DNA of 64,000 bases from Powellomyces hirtus. Its lineage: Eukaryota; Chytridiomycota; Chytridiomycetes; Spizellomycetales; Powellomycetaceae. Position numbers and translations under genes: made by a program. Numbering within the stretch: the stretch's first letter is position 1; every line of letters starts with the position of its first letter. Location: assembly GCA_025526995.1 (NCBI GenBank), contig JAHLKG010000012.1:248001-312000 (forward strand). Reading direction: 5' to 3'. Of the stretch, positions 55,917-64,000 are shown in pieces. A model generated the notes under the pieces. It was not told the DNA's origin and did not search any database. It saw only the letters and a list, made by a program, of their open reading frames with translations.

Positions 55917-56765
55917 GATGCCCTGCATCACACTTCCCCGTTGGGAAGACCGCCCAGCGGTTCCCCGGCCATCGTCCAACGATGCCGGTATCTCACCTAG
56001 TGAGGTCTACTGCCTCGCAGTCTTCAGCTCATCGCGCAGCGATCCCGGCTTCTCGCCCAGCGAGATATGCTGCCCAGCAGCCTTCGGCCATCGTCCAACG
56101 ATGCCGGCATCTCACCTCGTGAGGTCTACTGCCTCGCAGTCTTCGGCCATCGTCCAACGATGCCGGCATCTCACCTCGTGAAGTCTACTGCCTCGCAGTC
56201 TTCGGCTCATCGCCCAGCGATCCCGGCATCTTGCCCAGCGAGGTATGTCGCCCAGCGACCTTCGGCCCATTGTCAAACGATGCCGGTGTCTTGGCCGAAG
56301 CCCTTCTCTTCCCCTTCGCATGGGTATGTACTACGGCCATGGTCCCCGCGGGTCTCGAGGTACACTGCCATGCAAATCTGGTGCCGGTCACCTTGCATTG
56401 GCAGCCGGTTGATGCCCAGCATCACCCTTCTCACCCAGTGAGGTATGCCGCCCAGCGGCCTTCGGCCCATCATCAAACAATGCCGGTATCTTGGCCAAAG
56501 CCCTTCTCTTCCCCTTTGCGTAGGTATGTACCACGGCCATGGTCCCCGCGGGTCTCGAGGTACGCCGCCATGCAAATCTGGTGCCGGTCACCTTGCATTG
56601 GCAAGCCTTCGGCTCATCGCCCAGCGATCCCGGCATCTCACCCAGTGAGGTATGCTGCCCAGCAGCCTTCGGCCATCGTCCAAAGATGCCGGCATCTCGC
56701 CCAGCGAGGTATGCTGCCCAGCAGCCTCCGGCCATCGTCCAACAATGCCGGAATCTCGCACTATA
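55917..56765. repeat. Array of about 29 mini-hairpins with 3-nt loops
   Basis: The sequence is a chain of short perfect inverted repeats with stems of 4-6 bp and loops mostly CCA, CTC or CTA: for example GATGC-CCT-GCATC (55917), CCGC-CCA-GCGG (55950), CATCGT-CCA-ACGATG (55970), TCTCGC-CCA-GCGAGA (56051), GCTGC-CCA-GCAGC (56069), GTCGC-CCA-GCGAC (56247). They tend to follow one another in a three-hairpin unit of 59 bp. Two related spacers (about 56285-56405 and 56461-56603) interrupt the array. It lies between the chromodomain end and the antisense gene. Confidence 0.9.
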
Positions 56766-56820
56766 ATGTCCTCTACCTCAAGTAGCATCTCTCTTGTTAA
56801 TTTACGGTACAGCTCGCTAT

Positions 56821-59800
56821 CTAGGTTCGCTTACGTCGCCTGGCCGCTAGCCTTTGGCCGCGGTCCTCTCCGGGGTGCTCCCGGAGCCATTCTTCCAGTG
56901 CGGTCGTTCCCTTCACGAGTGCATACGGCTCCCACGTGTTCTGGGTGTTGTCGTAACCTGTCCACTTGACTAAGAACTGCTTGGTGTTCCTGTGCCATCT
57001 GGCATTTAGGATCTTGTCCACTTGGTAGGTCTCCTGACCGTCTTTGTCCTTCTCAGGCTCAGGCGGGACGGTGACCTGTCTGTACGGGGTACCGCCCGGG
57101 TCATGGTAACGTCTCAGAATGCTGACATGAAAGACTGGGTGCAACCTGGTGAACTCCTTGGGTAGTTCGAGCTCGTAGGTGTCAGGATGCGGGCCCTTGC
57201 CGCGTATTGTGAATGGCCCAATCCATTGTTCAGCCAGCTTTTTGTTCCTTGTGGTGACGCTGGTAATCGCGATACCCTCACGATGAAGTAAGACCTTGTC
57301 ACCCTCTCGGTATGCTTTGTGTGCTTCTTGCGGTCGTAGTACTTTGCCTGCTGGTCCTGTGCATCTTGGAGCCGTTGCTGCACGATGCGACTCACGTCGG
57401 CGAATTCCTTAATCCGTATCTCCACGGCGGTTCGTGCCGATTGTCTTATCATCTCTCTGGGGTTAGGTGCTACCTATTGGTTCGGTACTCGGGGAACGCG
57501 GCCTAGGTCAATCTCGAAAGGGGATAGTCCCGTCGACGTCTGCGGCATTCGGTTGTAGTTGTACTCGAGGGTGGGGAGTAAACTCTTCCGGTTGGAGCCG
57601 GCATAGTCAAGAAAGGGGCCCATGATTCCCTTGATCGTCTTGATGGCGTTCTCCGCCTTGCTGTCGGTCTGCTGATGTCGTGCCGACGAAAGTTCCTGCT
57701 TGACGTCAAGTGCCCGCATAAGGTACTGCCAGAATTCTGCTAGCCACTTGGGGTCCCGATCGCTCACAATGGTGTGGGGTAACCCCGTGTGGCGGAATGC
57801 CTGTTCTAGAAAGAGTTGAGCCGTCTCCGGAGCTGTAGCGCGTGTCTTAGTAGGTAGAAGTATCACACGGCATGAAAGGTAGTCAACGATGAGGAGTACG
57901 GCGTCCACCGTCTTGGTCAGTCTCTCGCCGGTGTGGTGCGAAGGGTTCTCCGTCACGTCGGGCTCTACCCGAGGTTCCCCCTCCTTAGAGCCTGACGTGG
58001 GGAAGAATATATCCATGCCGATTTGTTGCCAACGAGCGTCGGGGATCGGTAAGCTGCGGAGGAAACCGATCGGCGCGGTTCGCTTGTGACGTTGGCAGGT
58101 AGGGCAGGTGCGGACATATTGGTACACATCGCGCTCCATATGAGGCCAATAGTACGACTCCAAAAGTTTGGCGAGCGTTCGTTGGACACCGGAGTGACCA
58201 CCGTTCGCGAGGGAGTCGTGATGAATCTGAAGGAGTGGCCCCCGCAAGCTGTCGGGGACGTACCGACGGTCATGGTACATCAAGAAGCGGTGCAGAGGGG
58301 AGTCCACTGTCCGGAATCGGCGTGCATGGCCGGATAGGTTCTCCGGTGGACTGTTGATGGTTAGTAAGATGTTTTGGCCGAAAGCATCCGATGCGAGCGC
58401 TTGGGTCCAGTCCGCATCGGTCGGCATGTGCATCGGGACGGGCTTCTCCGTCTGCACAATGGCAGTGACCACGTCGATCTTGGCCTGGCAGGTTGCACAC
58501 TTGAGGGCGTAAGTCGGGTCGCGACTGAGGAAGTCGGCAATCAAATTCCATGTGCCGGGGAGGTATTCCACTGAGAAATCAAACTGTTGGAGAAACTCGA
58601 CCCAGCCTGCTTGGCGACGTGACAGGTGGGGTTGTTCCTGGAGGTAGATCAGGGATTTGTGGTCAACAAACGTGCAGAATGGGCGGCCGATGAGGTAATG
58701 GCGGTTGGCGCGTATGGATTTGACTAATCCCAGTAGTTCTTGTGCATGCATGGGGTATCGAGTCTCGGCGGGTTGCATCTTGCGGGAGTAGTATGTCACC
58801 GGGCAAAGTTGCGGGAGGTTGGCTAAGCCCGATTTGGTGGTTGGTAGTGGGTGAGGGTAAGGGAAATCCCCTTTGGCCGGTTGTGCCAGCCATCCACCGT
58901 AGGCGTAGCCCGATGTGTCCGTGAACAAGTAGGTGTCGAGCGCCGGGTCGAAGTACGCTAGGGTGGGTGCCGAGGAGCATAATTCCTTTAAGCGATTGAA
59001 CGCTCGATCTTCCTCGTCACCCCACTGCCATGGGCGGTTGCCGGATTGCAGATTCGTTAGGGGTAGGGCAATCTGTGCATACTCGGGGATGTATTCCTTG
59101 ACATAGTTGACAAGGCCCATGAAGTTAAGGAGCTCCAGGGATTTGGTCGGGCGAGGTCGTTCCCGGACCGCGGTCACCTTGGAGGGGGCGATACTCAGGC
59201 CATCCTTGCCGACTCGGTGGCCGCAGAACTCGACTTCGTCAACCGCCCATTGACATTTGCTGGGTTTGACGTGGAGGCGATGTTCCGGCAAGGTCTTGAG
59301 GACCTTGTCAACGTGCTGAATGTGCGAACTCATGTCGGTGCTGAATATGAGAATATCGTCAAGGTACGAGATCACGTAGGCGTCGTACTTGTCGCCCAAG
59401 AGCTTGTTGGTTAGTCGCTGGAATGTAGCAGGTGCATTAGTTAAGCCGAAAGGTAGAACATTGTATTCGAAATGTCCAAAACGTGTTCGGAACGCTGTTT
59501 TCTCCCTATCTTCCGGTCGGATCATGATGCAGTGGTACGCGTCGCAGATGTCGATCGCGGTGAACACCCGCATGTTGACAAGCCTGTCGCGCAGCTCCGA
59601 GAGGTTCGGAAGTGGCGTGGCATCCTTGTGAGTCATCTTGTTCAGTGCCCGGTAGTCAATGCAGCAGCGTAGGCCGCCGTTCTTCTTTGGGGCAAATAGG
59701 ACGGGCGCGCCCCACGGACTGCGAGAGTGTGAGATCCAACCCTTGTCCATTAAACGCTGCATCTGCTGGCCGAGCTCGTCCAGTTTGTCAGGGCTCAAAT

Positions 59801-60700
59801 GCCGGAGTGGCTGCATCACGGGCTTCGAGCCGGGTTTGAGCCGAATGGTGAAATTGTCCTCGCCTCGGTCCGGAGGCATGCCTGACTGCTCGGTGAATAG
59901 CGTCGTGACATATTTCTCTAGGGTGAGTCGGAGTGGATGGTCGGCTGCCAGCGCCTCTAGCGGGTCTTCCTGATCTGCCGCCTTGGCTTCAGTGTTGATG
60001 TGGCGTCGTTCCTCCAAGGTTGCCCTTTTCTTGGCGTCGACCGTCCGTACAAATTGAGCCTCTGTGACTGGAATCGCATCTACGATGTGTACCTCGAAGA
60101 CTCCAGTGATCTCGCCCTTCTTCATCAAGCGTTTCCATTGCTTGGCCGTGTAGATTCCCTCTGCATTGAGTGCTGGCTTCGCCGGCTGGAATCTGCGGGG
60201 CCGTACCTTTTGTGGAGAGAGCAGGCGGACGGTGCACGTGAACCGTACTTTCCAATAGTGATTGGTTGGTTTGGCTCAAAGGCTGAGGGTCTGGCCGTCA
60301 TGGTGGAACATCATTGTTGAGAAGCCCTTTTGGTCAAAGAGCCCCCGGATGTCCAATCCCAATATGAATGGCAAGCCCAGTATGACATTGACCCTGATCG
60401 GTGTGACCATGAATGGTACGTTATCCTCCCAGTAGGTGATCTTCTCCTCAGTCAACACCAAGAGGTTCCCACAGGTAATCTTTGTTGCCCCGTAGTTTCC
60501 TGCTCTGTCGCCTCACCGAACCTCCAATGGGGCTGGAGAGGTGTAGGTCCGGAGGCCGTGTTTGGCGGCCCAAGTGTCGCTGATGATCAGGGTGTTACAC
60601 CCGGTATCTATTAGGATTCGGGCAAAGTGCCCTTGTACCTTCCCGTGAACTACAAATGTCCTCCTGTGAATGCGGGGTCCCGGGCTGTCCGTGGGGATCT
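56821..60700 (-). pseudogene. Gypsy pol: protease, RT, RNase H, integrase, chromodomain (broken)
   Basis: Protease with ILIDTGCNTLIISDTW near 60600, reverse transcriptase with YVISYLDDILIFS near 59365, RNase H (YLFTDTSGYAYGGWLA; TFVDHKSLIYL), integrase zinc site (HHDSLANGGHSGVQ; CPTCQRH) and catalytic core (SDRDPKW; SSARHQQTDSKAENAIKTI), then a chromodomain, YQVDKILNARW with TKQFLVKWTGY and TWEPY, ending at 56821. The order with integrase last and a terminal chromodomain is that of a chromovirus. One 884-codon frame (57474-60128) is still open. Lesions: TGA at 60513 and 60276, TAG at 57474, a frameshift near 57320. Confidence 0.93.
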
Positions 60701-61310
60701 TGTCTTGCATCCAGAGTTGGGTTACTGAGATGGTGCAAGCGTTCAACACCCAGGACAAAAATCCGAGCTGTTGACTGAGCCCCCGTGGCTGACCGCATCA
60801 TCTCCGGGCTCTTCGGTGATCTCTACAGGGACAGCAAATGTCCTATGCTCACTAGTCTTACCTTTACCTGCTGGGCACCCACGGGTGTAGTGCCGCTTGC
60901 CTCTGTAATTGAAGCATTTGTTGTGCTCACGGCGTTTGTTGTAAATGGTGTGCTCACGGTGTGAAGTTCCTTGGTAGTTGTCCATGCCACATGTGGGGTT
61001 GCCTGAGCCGTAGGGCGTGTGGCATCCCCGTTCTCATGCTTGATGGGTTCCTTGGTGTACCTGAGCTGGCTGGACTGCACCGTACTGCCGTCTCCTCCTG
61101 TCAGAAGTCACCCATGCGAGATCGTCTGCATAGCCTTGAATCTTGTAGCATAACAGGGCTTCGTTCTGTAGTTCAGTGATTGGAATCTCAATGCTATTGT
61201 TCCTCATGATTGCGGCCAATTGTGCAGCCAACATTGTGACGGGGTTGTCAATCGATGTGTCAACTTTGGGTTCTCCTACTGCCGGGCTTTCTCCTGCCAT
61301 TGGGCTGTTT
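60701..61310 (-). pseudogene. Gypsy gag, internally deleted
   Basis: The frame opens as AVGEPKVDTSIDNPVTMLAA and then jumps from AAQLA directly to AIMRNNS, compared with the neighbouring copy at 62924, where about 640 bp lie between these two points. Downstream are an in-frame TGA (after HQGTHQA) and a zinc-knuckle remnant with a changed Cys (CFNYRGKRHYTRGC in place of a CxxC start), then a frameshift near 60765. Confidence 0.8.
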
Positions 61311-61355
61311 CTGGTGCTACGTGCTATTGGTGTTGTCTATGGGATGGTGCCACCA

Positions 61356-61637
61356 TGTAATAATACTAGGTCCATTGCCAGAGTTTAGTCTTCTATTTGG
61401 GAATTCCCTATGTCTAATTCTACTGTAAAATCTCTAAGTCTCAAATACACCCTTGTCAGAGTATTTCTACGTTTCTTCTGGACTGCAGGGCGGTCCCGGT
61501 CACATGATAGTCATCTGTGGCCATCCCTAAAGTGTAATACCCTTTGTGATGCTGATGCTAGCATCCATCTCGTGCGGAGCCCTTCCCAATGCGTGTCTAG
61601 GCTTAAGTTGGCACGCCACACCTCATTACCCCAGTCC
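61356..61637 (-). repeat. Gypsy 5' LTR, heavily mutated
   Basis: Recognisable along its whole length against the other two LTRs but with dozens of changes, many of them C to T or G to A at former CpG sites (attcggg to atttggg, ctcgtcggag to cttgtcagag, cacgtgatggcc to cacatgatagtc). The terminal dinucleotide at its right edge is lost (cctcattacc). Confidence 0.85.
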
Positions 61638-61874
61638 CGGCATTCAAATACCATCGCAAAAACATGTACATTAAGCACTACGACATCTCCATCATGCCAA
61701 TGACAAAAGCGTCCATGACAGAGTTCCCAAATGAGTAAAATCCCTTCATTGCAGATCGATTGCTCAGACAAAGGATGTAATGGAATGTTGAGCCATGTCT
61801 ACTCAACGTTAGTCCTTAATTTCAATTCTCACATGGATTCTCTGACTAGAATGCGAAACCATGATACCAGTAAA

Positions 61875-62429
61875 GCTAAGAGCTGAATTGAATCATGTGA
61901 GATCACGTGACAGAAGAAAAAGTAGATTAGAACGCTTGGCAAGCAAAACATTACCAATAAGACTTACAATATAAAAATACTTTCACATACATACATTTCC
62001 ATGCATTTGACAATGCTACACCATCATCTGCATCACAGAAAAGCTCTGTAACCCCCTTATGAAGTATACTGAAGAGTGTCCCTTGAATCCGGTCAATCCT
62101 CTGCATTTCCAATAAAGTACTGGAAACGCTGATATCTCCAAGAGTATTGCCTTTGTAAGGGGGTTACAGAGCTCTTTTGTGATGCAGATGACGTCATAGC
62201 ATTGTCATTGGAAACACTGATATCTCCAAGAGTATTGCCTTTGTAAAAGGGTTGCAGAGCTTTTCTGTGATGCAGATGATGGTGTAGCATTGTCAAATGC
62301 GTGGAAATGTATGTATGTGAAAGTATTTTTATGTTGTAAGTCATATTGGTAATATTTTGTTTGTCAAGCATTCTAATCTATTTTTTTTTCCAATTACGTG
62401 ATCACACGTGATCCAATTCAGCTCTTAGC
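61875..62429. repeat. Foldback/MITE-like element with ~190-bp inverted arms
   Basis: The left arm (61875-62060, starting GCTAAGAGCTGAATT) is repeated in inverted, slightly diverged form as the right arm (about 62244-62429, ending AATTCAGCTCTTAGC). The middle holds two tandem copies of a block with ctgatatctccaagagtatt (near 62128 and 62216). No protein is encoded. It lies in the gap between the two gypsy copies. Confidence 0.85.
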
Positions 62430-62620
62430 ATTACCAATATAGCAGTCACAAGCTTTGGTCAGAGTTTTCAGGTTAGAATCTAATATAAGGATTAACGTGG
62501 AGTACGCAGAGCCCAAAATTCCAATTCCAGCTGAGCTGCAACAACTTCCATTGTACCGGCATCAGAACTGCCTACCAACACAGTTTCTTCTGTCTCTTCA
62601 TCCTTGACAATCACCGTTTT

Positions 62621-62895
62621 TGTAATGAGGCGTGGCTCACCAGCCTAAGCCTAGACACGCGTCGGGAAGGGTCCCGCGTGAGATGGATGCTAGCGTCAGC
62701 ATCCCGAAGGGTACTAGACCTCAGGGATGGCCACGGATGGCCATCACGTGACCAGGGCCGCTCCGCGGCCTAGAAGAAAAGTAGGAATGCTCTGACGAGG
62801 GCGCATTTAGGAAGGAGAGATTGGACAGTAGAATTAGAGATAGGGAATTCCCGAATAGAAGACTAGACTCTGGCAACGGACCTAGTATTATTACA
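62621..62895 (+). repeat. Gypsy 5' LTR of the second copy
   Basis: 275 bp, TGTAATGAGG ... TATTATTACA, nearly identical to the LTR at 54224-54498. It keeps its CpG sites. Confidence 0.93.
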
Positions 62896-62923
62896 TGGTA
62901 GCACCACCCCGTAGACGACAACA

Positions 62924-64000
62924 ATGGCACGTAGCACCAGGAACAGTCCAATGGCAGTAGGAGAACCCAAAGTCGACACACCGACCGACAACCCCGTCGC
63001 AATGTTAGCTGCACAATTGGCGGAGACACAACGCCTACTGCAGGAGCAGATCGCAATGGGAGAGGCCCGCTTCGAAGCCCTTCTCTCAAGGATTCCGACT
63101 CCAGCCCAACCAGCGGTTGCAACACCACACGTCGACATCATCCTGGCGGAAGAAAACCGCGCATGAATGCAAGCTGAGAAGGAACGCCGCGAGAACCTTC
63201 GCAAGCAGCTGACACACTTCGACGGAAAAGGGAACAGTGAAGAAATGGTGTCGAAGGTCGATGAGTTCTTGAAGGTCCACACGCGCTACCTTGAGGCAAC
63301 CGACTTCAGGACGGACCACCGGGACGTCGACCACATCTCGGGGTACCTCAAGGAAACCGCCGACAAATGGTGGCAAATGCTCAGAGATGCCGGCGACCAG
63401 CCCACGACATTGGAAGAATTCACGAGGGTCCTCCGCATCCGCTTCTACCCTGCCAACTTACGAAACACCGCAGAAGCAAAGATGAAGCGGTTGGTTTTCA
63501 CCAATAGCATATCGGAGTATATCGCCAAGTTCAATACCCTTCGGGCCCAGATCGCGACACTCAACGACAAGGAGCGGCTTACCCCAAGGCAAGAACGTGA
63601 CTATTTCTTGACGGGATTCTCGACCAACCATGTCGGCCAGCGCATTCGGGACCACTGCTATGCCGCAATCATGAGGAATAATGGCGCCGAGATCCCGATC
63701 ACCGAGCTACAGAACGAAGCTCTACTATGCTACAGGATTCGAGGCTATGCAGACAATGTTGCGCGGGTAACCCCCGACGGGAGGAGACGTCAGTACGCTG
63801 CAGTCCAGCCGGCTCAGGTACATTGAGGGAACTATCAAGCACGAGAAAGGGGACGCCACACCCCCTATGGCTCAGGTCGTCCCACACGCGGTATGGACAA
63901 CTACCAAGGGATCTCACGCCGTGAGCGCACCATCTACGACGAACGCCGTGAGCGCAACGAATGTTTCAACTGCGGGGGCAAAGGGCATTACGCCCGTGGG
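62924..64000 (+). pseudogene. Gypsy gag with two in-frame TGA codons, partial
   Basis: From the ATG at 62924: a leader with AVGEPKVDTPTDNPVAMLAA, a stop TGA at 63164, then in the same frame the capsid-like region (HFDGKGNSEEMVSKVDEFL; GYLKETADKWWQML; LRIRFYPANLRN; ERDYFLTGFS), a second TGA at 63824, and an Arg-rich segment running into a zinc knuckle CFNCGGKGHYARG at the window edge. Both stops fit single CGA-to-TGA changes. The frame is otherwise intact. Confidence 0.88.

Larger units (their letters stand above)
54224..61637 (-). mobile_element. Ty3/gypsy chromovirus with antisense Cys-rich gene, decayed
   Basis: Coded on the minus strand. The 5' LTR is at 61356-61637 with primer site TGGTGGCACCATCCC next to it; the 3' LTR is at 54224-54498, preceded on the element strand by the purine tract TCTAAGGGGGG. 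Between them (right to left): gag with an internal deletion, zinc knuckle remnant, protease, reverse transcriptase, RNase H, integrase, chromodomain, hairpin array, antisense gene. The two LTRs differ greatly (see findings), and no target duplication is clear, so the element may be a mosaic. Confidence 0.85.
62621..64000 (+). mobile_element. Second Ty3/gypsy copy, 5' end, cut by window end
   Basis: LTR, primer site (TGGTAGCACCACCCC, 62896-62910) and gag in the plus orientation, same family as the element at 54224-61637. Only the first 1.4 kb are in the window, so pol and any antisense gene cannot be judged. Confidence 0.9.

Noticed and set aside
55917..56765. CRISPR array
   Set aside because: The regular repeats first resemble one, but there are no constant-length unique spacers, the repeats themselves are chains of hairpins, and the genome is eukaryotic.

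Overview
This looks like nuclear DNA of a fungus. It is dense in genes on both strands, most of them split by short GT-AG introns (about 57-330 bp, usually 60-110 bp, one near 510 bp). The gene set is fungal: a MATA-type HMG-box factor, the Sfc1-like succinate/fumarate carrier, a methionine-permease-like LAT transporter, the Atg15 lipase, a Leu5-like carrier, a fungal ELO elongase and a ubiquitin-eS31 fusion. It also keeps genes that yeasts have lost (a WDR53-like protein, ACAD10/11-like dehydrogenase, PNKP-type bifunctional DNA repair enzyme). I infer an early-diverging, probably chytrid-like fungus; the species cannot be read from the window.

Layout. 1-44.4 kb is ordinary genic DNA: HMG-box gene (1.8-3.8), unrecognised zinc-finger gene (4.4-7.0), Sfc1-like carrier (7.5-8.9, minus), TM9SF nonaspanin (9.7-12.3), Pro-rich protein (13.0-14.4, minus), sphingomyelinase-like EEP protein (14.7-15.8), ELO elongase (16.1-17.3, minus), acyl-CoA dehydrogenase (18.2-19.7), PNKP-like enzyme (20.5-22.4, minus), ubiquitin-eS31 (22.7-23.2), LAT permease (23.8-25.4, minus), Atg15 (26.6-28.3), WDR53-like (30.5-32.2), mitochondrial bL34 (32.6-33.1), GPI-like secreted protein (33.4-33.9, minus), 4-CBS protein (34.6-36.4, minus), Leu5-like carrier (37.5-38.9), Hrd1 E3 ligase (39.4-42.0), Smr protein (42.3-42.9) and an NmrA-like protein (43.2-44.4, minus). 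Exon joins given here were checked for reading phase by hand.

44.8-64.0 kb is a nest of mobile elements. A dead Tc1/mariner-like transposon (44808-52725, TA flanks, matching 26-bp terminal inverted repeats) holds a 5.4-kb Ty1/copia element (46445-51817) with 257-bp LTRs differing at 2 positions and a GAAAA target duplication. Next come an older Ty3/gypsy chromovirus on the minus strand (54224-61637), a foldback element (61875-62429), and the start of a second gypsy copy on the plus strand (62621 to the window end).

The most unusual content is in these elements. Both the copia and the gypsy element carry, between pol and the 3' LTR and on the opposite strand, an intact intron-containing gene for a small cysteine-rich, zinc-finger-like protein (a C3HC4 RING protein at 46726-47166; a four-exon Cys-rich protein at 54961-55699), while the sense gag-pol frames are broken by stops and frameshifts. 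The copia pol also carries a chromodomain between integrase and reverse transcriptase, a module normally found in Ty3/gypsy chromoviruses. The gypsy element further holds an array of about 29 tiny hairpins with 3-nt loops whose stems vary but stay paired; a seven-hairpin relative sits in single-copy DNA at 20031-20180.
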